Below are positions 58,602 to 64,000 of a DNA stretch of 64,000 nucleotides, piece by piece. Below the pieces are notes generated by a model that saw nothing but the letters and a program-made list of their open reading frames with translations, had not been told where the DNA came from and searched no databases. This DNA comes from Actinophytocola sp035634895 (GTDB lineage Bacteria; Actinomycetota; Actinomycetes; Mycobacteriales; Pseudonocardiaceae), in the NCBI RefSeq assembly GCF_035634895.1, contig NZ_DASQCC010000119.1, forward strand, positions 34,729-98,728. Direction: 5' to 3'. Positions within the stretch are counted from its first letter, which is position 1; each line of letters begins with the position of its first letter. Both the position numbers and the translations under genes were made by a program.

Positions 58602-58823
58602 ATGCTCGGCGCGGACCTCATCGTCAACTCGTACGTCATCGTCAAGGAGGGATGTCCGGTCGCGTTCTGCGTCGACACACCGGACCAGGTTCAGGTGATC
58701 TGTGGACGCCTCCCGTCCGACGCCTTCGAGTTCGTCCTGCAGCGGGAGGCGCTCCGCGCCTTCGTCGAGCTGGGGCTCGAAGCCCTGGCGGAGATGGACG
58801 GCGCCCTGGCGGGCGAGTGCTGA
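58602..58823 (+). CDS. Small hypothetical protein
   Basis: A 73-residue protein, MLGADLIVNSYVIVKEGCPV then AFCVDTPDQVQVICGRLPSD and AFEFVLQREALRAFVELGLEA. Almost every third codon position is G or C, which strongly supports this frame and strand. AAAGG lies about 12 bases upstream; a GTG at 58491 would add 37 residues with much weaker codon bias. No family recognised; an acidic alpha/beta mini-protein. It lies between the broken GNAT gene and the trans-sulfuration gene. Confidence 0.65.
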   Translation: MLGADLIVNSYVIVKEGCPVAFCVDTPDQVQVICGRLPSDAFEFVLQREALRAFVELGLEALAEMDGALAGEC

Positions 58824-58854
58824 TCGCGCGCCGGTGGCCGTGATCTCCCGACCG

Positions 58855-59922
58855 TCAACCGGAAAGCGCGGCGTCGAGATCCGCCCACAGGTCCTCGACG
58901 TGCTCGCACCCCACCGACAACCGCAGCAGCGACGGCGGCACGTGCTCCTGCCCGGCCAACCTGGCCCGGCGCTCGATCGTCGACTCCACGCCACCGAGGC
59001 TGGTGGCGGCGTTGACCACGCGCAGCGCCGCGCACACCGCGTCCGCCGCCGCCGCGCCGCCCGCCACCTCGAACGACATCATCGCGCCGAAACCGGTCAT
59101 CTGCTTCGCCGCGCGGGTGTGGCCGGGGTCGCTCGGCAGGCCGGGATAGCGGACGCGGGTCACGGCAGGATGCCGCGCCAGCCGCACCGCCAGCTCCCCT
59201 GCCGACGCCTGTGCCTGCCGTACCCGCAGCGCCAGCGTCCGCAGGCCGCGGGTGGCCAGGAACGCCTCCATGCCGCCGGGTGTGGCGCCGGCCAGGACCC
59301 GGTGGCGGCGCTGGCGCGCGGCGAGGTCCGGATCGGCCGTCACCGTCAGGCCGATGAGCAGGTCGGCGTGCCCGCCGAGGTACTTGGACCCGCTGTGCAT
59401 GACGACGTCCGCACCCAGGGCGAGCGGTTGCTGGAGCAGCGGCGTCGCGAACGTGTTGTCCACCGCCACCAGCGTGTTCGCCGCGCACAGGGCCGGCAGG
59501 TCTGCCACGTCCATGAGCGGGTTCGTCGGCGACTCCAGCCACAGCAGCGCGGCGCCGTCCGCGGCCGCGAGCGTCGCGGCGGTGTCCGTGATGTCCCGCA
59601 GGTCGACGGTGTGCCCGCGGGCGGCGACCAGGTGCCGGACGGCGGTGTAGGAGTCGACCGGCACGACCACGCGCGAGCCCGGCGGCAGCAGGTCCACGAC
59701 GGCCGCCACGGCACCCATGCCCGAGGCGTACGCGGTGGCCGTCCCGCCTTCCAGCCTCCCGACCGCGTCCTCCAGCGCCGCCCAGGTGGGGGTGCCCTCG
59801 TTGCGGGCGTAGTCGTACTCGCCGCCGGTGCGGAAGCTGGACGCGAACACGGGCGGGACGTTCAGCGGCTCGCCGGGCCGGTCGTTCCGGCCGGCGCTGA
59901 CACACACGGTTTCGACATGCAC
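58855..59922 (-). CDS. Cys/Met metabolism PLP-dependent enzyme (cystathionine gamma-synthase family)
   Basis: A 355-residue fold-type I PLP enzyme. ETVCVSAGRNDRPGEPLNVP is the start of the family; YDYARNEGTPTWAALEDAVG, ASGMGAVAAVVDLL (phosphate loop), WLESPTNPLMDVADL, VDNTFATPLLQQPLALGADV and HSGSKYLGGHADLL with the PLP lysine follow. C-terminal part LRLSVGCEHVEDLWADLD. It is somewhat shorter than MetB (about 380). Reaction could be gamma-synthase, gamma-lyase or beta-lyase; the sequence does not decide. GTG 59922. Divergent from the APH-fold gene, no sulfur genes adjacent. Confidence 0.9.
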   Translation of the reverse strand: MHVETVCVSAGRNDRPGEPLNVPPVFASSFRTGGEYDYARNEGTPTWAALEDAVGRLEGGTATAYASGMGAVAAVVDLLPPGSRVVVPVDSYTAVRHLVAARGHTVDLRDITDTAATLAAADGAALLWLESPTNPLMDVADLPALCAANTLVAVDNTFATPLLQQPLALGADVVMHSGSKYLGGHADLLIGLTVTADPDLAARQRRHRVLAGATPGGMEAFLATRGLRTLALRVRQAQASAGELAVRLARHPAVTRVRYPGLPSDPGHTRAAKQMTGFGAMMSFEVAGGAAAADAVCAALRVVNAATSLGGVESTIERRARLAGQEHVPPSLLRLSVGCEHVEDLWADLDAALSG

Positions 59923-59989
59923 ACCCCAACCTAAAACTCGGTCGCGCCCGCCGCCCCTCGATTAAGACACTGCTCACGTGGGGAGACGC

Positions 59990-61123
59990 GTGAGTGCCGT
60001 GGTGACGTCCGGCGACAGATGTGTTGGCACCGTCGGGCCGTTCGCGGTCGAGGTGCCGTGGTGGGCCGAGGTGGAGCAGGTGGTCGCCCGGCTGCGCGAG
60101 GTGCTCGGCGTGCCGGCGTACGTGCTGCGCCTTCTGGGGGTCGACGGCGGCGACGGAATGCGGGACGGGCACGTCACCTACCACGTCGAGGCGTTCGGCA
60201 CGACCGCGTCGCTGCCGGCCGCGGCACTGTTCGCCGGGGACGACCCGCTGCGGGCACGCTGGGCCACCGCCGCCGGGCTGCGCGGCCTGTTCGACTGGGC
60301 CCGTGACGCCGTCGGCGTGCCGCTCACCGGCCCGATCGAGCAGCGCAAGACGTGGAACCTGGCCGGCCTGTTCCGGCTGCCCACCGCCGACGGCCCCGTG
60401 TGGTTGAAGGCGCTGCCGCCGTTCGCGGCCGACGAGGCGCGGGTCGTGGCGGCGATCGGGGCCGTGGACCCGACGCTGGTGCCCACGGTCGTCGCGTCCG
60501 CGCCCGGCCGGGTGCTGCTGGCGGACCTGCCGGGCGAGGACTGCTGGCACGCGCCGGCGGACGTGCTGGCGAGCGGCGTCCGCAGGTTCGTCCGCGTGCA
60601 GTCCGTGCTCGACGCACCCGTGCCGGGGCTGCTGGACCGGTCCGAGCCGGCGGACGACGTCCGTGCGCTGCTCGACCGGGACCTCGGGCTCACGCGTGCG
60701 GAAGTGGCGGGCGCGCTGGCGTTGCTGCCGAGGTGGCGGGAGCTGGCGGACTGCGGCCTGCCCAGCACCCTCGTGCACGGTGACTTCCACTCCGGCAACT
60801 GGCGCAGCGACCGCGGCGGCCCGCCCGTGGTCCTGGACTTCGCCGACGCCCACTTCGGCAGCCCGGCGCTCGACGGGCTACGGCTCACCGACTTCACCGC
60901 CCCGGACCGAAAGCCCGCGGTGCGCGCCGTGTGGGTCGAGGCATGGCGAACGGCACGGCCGGGCAGCGACCCGGCCCGCGCCCTGGCCATCGCCGAACCA
61001 CTGGCACACCTCTACTACGCGGTCCGATACCAGGAGTTCCTGGACGGCATCGAGGAGTCCGAACGGATCTACCACCGAGACGACCCGGCATCGTCGATCC
61101 GATCAGCCCTGGCGTCCGCCTGA
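59990..61123 (+). CDS. Aminoglycoside phosphotransferase-fold kinase
   Basis: A 377-residue protein with an N-terminal domain of about 130 residues (VEVPWWAEVEQVVARLREVL) and an APH/choline-kinase-like C-terminal domain. The catalytic loop is STLVHGDFHSGNWRSD (HGDxHxxN) and the metal Asp is in VVLDFADAHFGSP. RKTWNLAGLFRLPTADGPVW and LKALPPFAADEARVV give the nucleotide lysine. It may phosphorylate a small alcohol or antibiotic; the extra N-terminal part is unusual. GTG 59990 has GGGGAGA 3-4 bases upstream and is preferred to GTG 59978. The inverted repeat element copy 2 starts 3 bases after the stop. Confidence 0.85.
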   Translation: MSAVVTSGDRCVGTVGPFAVEVPWWAEVEQVVARLREVLGVPAYVLRLLGVDGGDGMRDGHVTYHVEAFGTTASLPAAALFAGDDPLRARWATAAGLRGLFDWARDAVGVPLTGPIEQRKTWNLAGLFRLPTADGPVWLKALPPFAADEARVVAAIGAVDPTLVPTVVASAPGRVLLADLPGEDCWHAPADVLASGVRRFVRVQSVLDAPVPGLLDRSEPADDVRALLDRDLGLTRAEVAGALALLPRWRELADCGLPSTLVHGDFHSGNWRSDRGGPPVVLDFADAHFGSPALDGLRLTDFTAPDRKPAVRAVWVEAWRTARPGSDPARALAIAEPLAHLYYAVRYQEFLDGIEESERIYHRDDPASSIRSALASA

Positions 61124-61126
61124 CCC

Positions 61127-61277
61127 GCGAGTCCCGCGCCCAAACACAGCGAGTCCCGCACCCAGACATACCGAGTTGCGGTTTCGTGCACATCCCGGCT
61201 CGCGAGGTATGCACGAATCCGCGACTCGGTATGGGCGAACGCGGGACTCGCTATGGGCGAACGCGGGACTCGCGGGG
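61127..61277. repeat. 22-bp-periodic inverted repeat element, copy 2
   Basis: Left units GCGAGTCCCGCGCCCAAACACA and GCGAGTCCCGCACCCAGACATA (22 bases each) then CCGAGTTGCGGTTTCGTGCACA; right side the same units inverted, with GCGAACGCGGGACTCGC twice. Same plan and core words as copy 1 at 23327-23595, but with a shorter centre. Lies between a stop codon and the chitinase promoter. Confidence 0.8.
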
Positions 61278-61292
61278 ATCTGGGGTCTGTAT

Positions 61293-61304
61293 TGGTCCAG
61301 ACCT
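61293..61304. promoter_or_regulatory. dre-like DasR site 1 (TGGTCCAGACCT)
   Basis: One or two mismatches to the DasR element core TGGTCTAGACCA, 25 bases before the perfect site. GntR-type DasR senses glucosamine-6-phosphate and represses chitin genes in related actinomycetes. Confidence 0.6.
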
Positions 61305-61317
61305 TGCCGTTTTGGGC

Positions 61318-61329
61318 TGGTCTAGACCA
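61318..61329. promoter_or_regulatory. dre DasR site 2 (TGGTCTAGACCA, perfect core)
   Basis: Perfect palindromic core of the DasR responsive element, 59 bases upstream of the chitinase start region. Its position in front of a chitinase strongly supports control by amino-sugar supply. Confidence 0.85.
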
Positions 61330-61387
61330 CACTGACGGTCAGGGAGATCCACGGCTGTTCTTCGTCCCCTGCACGATGGAGTCCGCG

Positions 61388-62935
61388 ATGCGAAGATGGC
61401 TCACCGGGTTGGCTTCGGCCGCCCTTTTGCTCGGTTTCGTCACGGCGGGCCCGGCTGACGCCGCCGCCGGGCTGACCGCCACGTTCACCAAGGTGTCCGA
61501 CTGGGGCACCGGCTTCGAGGGCAAGGTCACCGTCACCAACGCCTCAAGTGCCGCGATCAACGGCTGGACGATCGAGTTCGACCTGCCCAGCGGGTACTCG
61601 ATCCCGAGCGTCTGGGACGCCCAGCACACGGTCAGCGGGCAGCACCACACGTTCCGCAACCCGTCGTGGGCCCCCACCCTCGCCGCGGGCACCAGCACGA
61701 CGTTCGGGTTCAACGGCAGCCCTGGCAACTTCCCCGGCATCCAGAACTGCCGGTTCAACGGCGACGGCTGTGACGGCGGCGGCGGCAACCCCGGCGCCCC
61801 GTCGACCCCGGGCACGCCGAGTGTCACCGGGACCACGAACTCCTCGATCTCGTTGTCCTGGGGCGGGTCCACCGGCACCGTCACCGGGTACCGGGTCTAC
61901 GAGGGCACGACGGTCCGGGCCACCGTGACCGGCACGTCGGCCACCATCAGCGGCCTGTCCACCTGCTCCGCGCACTCCTACACGGTCGCCGCGTACAACA
62001 GCGTGGGCGAGTCCGGCAAGAGCGGCTCGGTCAGCGCGACGACCACCGGCTGCACCAACCCGACCGGCGGCAAGGGCGCGCCGTACCTGTACATGGGCTG
62101 GGGTAACCCACCGGCACCGGCGACGGTCATGTCCGCGACGGGCGTCAAGTGGTTCACCATGGCGTTCGTGCTCTCCGGCGGCGGCTGCTCGCCGGCGTGG
62201 GACTCGGCCCGCCCGCTGACCGGCGGCGTGGACCAGCAGGCGATCAACGCGATCCGCTCGGCGGGCGGTGACGTGGTGCCGTCCTTCGGCGGCTGGCAGG
62301 GCAACAAGCTCGGGCCGAACTGCTCGACACCCGCCGCACTGGCCGGGGCCTACCAGCAGGTGATCAACGCCTACGGCCTCAAGGCGATCGACATCGACAT
62401 CGAGAACTCCGACGAGTTCGAGAACGACACCGTCCGGAACCGGATCGTCGACGCGCTGAAGATCGTCAAGCAGAACAACCCGGGCATCCAGACGATCGTC
62501 ACGTTCGGCACGACGACCACCGGCCCGAACTACTACGGCAACCTCCTGATCGAGCACGCCGCGGCGGTCGGCGCGAACATCGACGTGTTCACGATCATGC
62601 CGTTCGACTTCGGCAGCGGGAACATCGGCACCGACACGATCAACGCGGCCGAGGGTCTGAAGAACAAGTTGAAGTCCTCGTTCGGCTGGAGTGACGCCCA
62701 GGCTTACCAGCACATAGGCATCTCCGGCATGAACGGCCTGTCCGACCAGCAGGAGCAGACGTCGACGGGCACCTGGACCTCGATCCGCGACTGGGCGAAG
62801 TCCCACGGGCTCGCCCGGCTCGCGTTCTGGTCCGTCAACCGTGACCGGGGCTGCCCCGGTGGCGGCGTGGTGAGCGACTGCAGCGGGATCTCCCAGAACG
62901 ACTGGGACTTCACGCGCATCACCGCGGGTTTCTGA
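61388..62935 (+). CDS. Secreted chitinase: CBM2, FnIII and GH18 domains
   Basis: A 515-residue exported enzyme. Signal peptide MRRWLTGLASAALLLGFVTA ends near ADAAA. CBM2 (residues about 30-130: ATFTKVSDWGTGFEGKVTVT, SGYSIPSVWDAQ, FNGSPG) binds crystalline chitin or cellulose; an FnIII module follows a Gly/Pro linker (about 145-225: SVTGTTNSSISLSWGGSTG); the GH18 barrel (about 235-515) begins YLYMGWGNPP and has the catalytic motif AIDIDIENSD (DxxDxDxE-type with Glu as proton donor). FWSVNRDRGCPGG is the last strand. It hydrolyses chitin outside the cell. ATG 61388 or ATG 61376. Two dre sites upstream, a strong terminator downstream. Confidence 0.95.
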   Translation: MRRWLTGLASAALLLGFVTAGPADAAAGLTATFTKVSDWGTGFEGKVTVTNASSAAINGWTIEFDLPSGYSIPSVWDAQHTVSGQHHTFRNPSWAPTLAAGTSTTFGFNGSPGNFPGIQNCRFNGDGCDGGGGNPGAPSTPGTPSVTGTTNSSISLSWGGSTGTVTGYRVYEGTTVRATVTGTSATISGLSTCSAHSYTVAAYNSVGESGKSGSVSATTTGCTNPTGGKGAPYLYMGWGNPPAPATVMSATGVKWFTMAFVLSGGGCSPAWDSARPLTGGVDQQAINAIRSAGGDVVPSFGGWQGNKLGPNCSTPAALAGAYQQVINAYGLKAIDIDIENSDEFENDTVRNRIVDALKIVKQNNPGIQTIVTFGTTTTGPNYYGNLLIEHAAAVGANIDVFTIMPFDFGSGNIGTDTINAAEGLKNKLKSSFGWSDAQAYQHIGISGMNGLSDQQEQTSTGTWTSIRDWAKSHGLARLAFWSVNRDRGCPGGGVVSDCSGISQNDWDFTRITAGF

Positions 62936-62945
62936 GGGGAGGTGT

Positions 62946-62980
62946 CGGGGGCGGCCGCGATCCGGCCGCCCCCGCTCTTT
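62946..62980 (+). terminator. Chitinase gene terminator
   Basis: Perfect 12-bp stem CGGGGGCGGCCG with its complement (62946-62957 and 62963-62974), 5-base loop, followed by CTCTTTCCT. Eleven bases after the stop. Confidence 0.85.
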
Positions 62981-63284
62981 CCTCTCCGGAACTCGCCGGC
63001 CGGCCGAGTCATGAGCCGGCGAGGCGGCCCGCGCTGGCGGGTTCGGCGCGTCGTTCGTTCGCGGTCGACGGCAGACGATCAGCCGAGCATCCGGACCATC
63101 TCGCCCACTGGCCGCGGCAACCCGCCGCTAGCGTCCCGTCCAACACGGTATCTCCCCGCGCCCCACCGGGTGAAAGTTATCCACACCCCCGCTGAACAGC
63201 GGTTTTGTCGGTCCTTGCCGCTAAAATGGGACCGGGGCCGGCCCCCTGGGTTGGGGCAGGGGGTCCGCGAAGTCGTTTGTCTTG
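62981..63284. other. Intergenic region left of the transposase fragment
   Basis: About 300 bases without coding signal on either strand. The part near 63170-63235 is AT-richer (GTGAAAGTTATCCACACC), possibly the outer part of the insertion element. No clear terminal inverted repeat was identified. Confidence 0.4.
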
Positions 63285-63624
63285 TTAGGTGGGGTTGCGT
63301 GCCATGTGGCGTAGTCCTTGGGCGGTGTTGTTCCAGCCGTGGTGGCGCAGGGTGCTGATGGCGAGGTTGCGGAAGATGGCCATGACGCGGGGTGCGTTGC
63401 CGGTGCGCACGTGGGAGTGGTCTTCGGTGTAGGTGACGTCGCGGACCCAGTGCAGTCGGTTCTTGATGTGCCAGTGGTGGCCGGGCACAGGTGGCGATCT
63501 GGGTGGGATGGGCGTGTTCGGTGGGCAGGCTGGTGATCCCGAGGGTCGCGTAGGCGCTGTGTTTGCCGCTGCTGTGATGAGTGGTGTAACGCTCGATCAG
63601 GAACGCGTGTGTCGCGTGCGGGAA
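63285..63624 (-). pseudogene. ISAs1-family transposase, C-terminal remnant with frameshift
   Basis: Two minus-strand frames together give the C-terminal part of an ISAs1 (H-repeat) transposase. The upstream part reads FPHATHAFLIERYTTHHSSG and KHSAYATLGITSLPTEHAHP; near 63490 the frame shifts and continues HHWHIKNRLHWVRDVTYTED, HSHVRTGNAPRVMAIFRNLA, ending RHMARNPT at 63285. WHI-NRLHWVRDVT--ED and TGNAPRVMA-LRNLAI are family hallmarks. The N-terminal DDE part is missing, so the element is dead. Confidence 0.85.
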
Positions 63625-63738
63625 GTCGACGATTGGGTAGCCCAGGTAGGTGCCGAGCTGGGCGAGATTCCACCACGGGCACGGCTCTCCAACGATCATG
63701 GGACATCAGCAACCTGCGTTCGCGTTGATCAAGAAAAA

Positions 63739-64000
63739 TCACATCACCGCCGTGACGAGTTCGCCGCGTAGTTGGGCCAGGACGTTCGGGACGTTGTTGA
63801 CGCACAGGGCGTCCACGCCGGCGTCCAGTAGCTGTTGGGCGAACTTCACCGTCGGGCACCAGGCCAGGAACTCGCGGCCGCTGGTGTGCACCGTGTCGAC
63901 CACGTACTCCAGGGGCCGGTGCAGCTCGACCGGCTCCCGCTCGTTCGGCCGGAGTGAGCCCCAGTGCGGGGCCAGGACCTGCACGTCCAGGTGTCCGGCC
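63739..64000 (-). CDS. Glycerophosphodiester phosphodiesterase-like protein, partial
   Basis: A minus-strand frame open to the right edge with its stop at 63739; at least 86 residues are visible. DVQVLAPHWGSLRPNEREPV, TSGREFLAWCPTVKFAQQLL and DAGVDALCVNNVPNVLAQLR resemble the last strands of the GDPD TIM barrel, where the final Gly-Val-Asp-(x)n-Asn-x-P segment is usual (more often GVDGIITDRP). Assignment rests on this C-terminal part only. The dead ISAs1 fragment lies 115 bases downstream. Confidence 0.6.
   Translation of the reverse strand, partial: AGHLDVQVLAPHWGSLRPNEREPVELHRPLEYVVDTVHTSGREFLAWCPTVKFAQQLLDAGVDALCVNNVPNVLAQLRGELVTAVM

Noticed and set aside
58472..58678. 68-codon minus frame ending at the broken GNAT start (ATGA overlap)
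   Set aside because: The plus strand in the right half has far stronger codon bias; could contain the lost GNAT N-terminus but similarity is too weak to claim.

Overview
The window is chromosomal DNA from a high-GC actinomycete, most likely of the Pseudonocardiales (a Lentzea, Saccharothrix or Amycolatopsis-like genus; this is inference). The reasons are very strong G/C preference at third codon positions, many GTG starts, several F420-dependent luciferase-like oxidoreductases, an AfsR-type regulator, an alditol oxidase close to the Streptomyces enzyme, DasR-type dre sites in front of a chitinase, and lineage-typical RsbW-like and STAS proteins. About 60 protein genes, three pseudogene or IS remnants and many intergenic repeats can be supported. 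No rRNA, tRNA, CRISPR array or replication origin was seen.

Layout. 1-4.7 kb: a membrane protein cut by the left edge, then a TetR-controlled ABC-2 drug-type exporter operon. 4.8-9.1 kb: a giant secreted nuclease/5'-nucleotidase. 9.2-13.5 kb: two F420-type oxidoreductases (one with an ArsR regulator) flanking an APC permease. 13.6-16.6 kb: a tight operon of two unrelated-sequence esterases and an ATP-grasp-like protein, the least understood enzyme set here. 16.5-24.4 kb: PEP-mutase-like enzyme, a phosphate transporter pair behind a Pho-box-like array, htpG, a secreted tripeptidyl-peptidase-type hydrolase, a P-loop kinase and a methyltransferase. 24.5-29.6 kb: a three-subunit membrane formate dehydrogenase with Cys in place of Sec. 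29.5-31.1 kb: a PrmC-like methyltransferase and an enoyl-CoA hydratase.

31.2-35.0 kb is the most unusual block: a single polypeptide joins an ECF sigma factor, a zinc-finger anti-sigma motif, one membrane helix and an extracellular Ig-like domain. It is followed by a Pro/Thr-rich membrane protein, a LuxR regulator and a degenerate RsbW-like protein. The sigma gene and the next gene share a bipartite upstream motif at almost identical distance from their start codons, which suggests autoregulation by the fused sigma factor.

35-42.6 kb: an alcohol dehydrogenase ending in a minisatellite, an XRE regulator, an AfsR/SARP NTPase-TPR regulator, a roughly 1.1-kb AT-richer gap with an IS1595-like transposase fragment, and a GT-B-like protein. 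43-49 kb: MarR regulator, LacD-type aldolase, CDF metal exporter, LysR plus divergent alditol oxidase, PPOX protein plus divergent TetR with a large shared operator. 49-53 kb: a signalling cluster (NarL-type regulator, RsbW anti-sigma, double-PAS histidine kinase with a recently duplicated PAS domain, stand-alone receiver, STAS protein lacking the usual phospho-serine). 53-56.8 kb: methyltransferase, CDGSH protein, HO-like iron enzyme, YbdK ligase and F420 oxidoreductase. 56.9-64 kb: secreted S1 protease, a broken GNAT gene, a trans-sulfuration enzyme, an APH-fold kinase, a CBM2-FnIII-GH18 chitinase under two dre sites, an ISAs1 fragment and the end of a phosphodiesterase-like gene.

A recurring theme is repetitive DNA placed at gene ends: 13-bp tandem arrays that begin inside the last codons of two genes, 16-bp and GACCACCACACG-type arrays after two others, and a 22-bp-periodic inverted repeat element present twice (23.3 and 61.1 kb).
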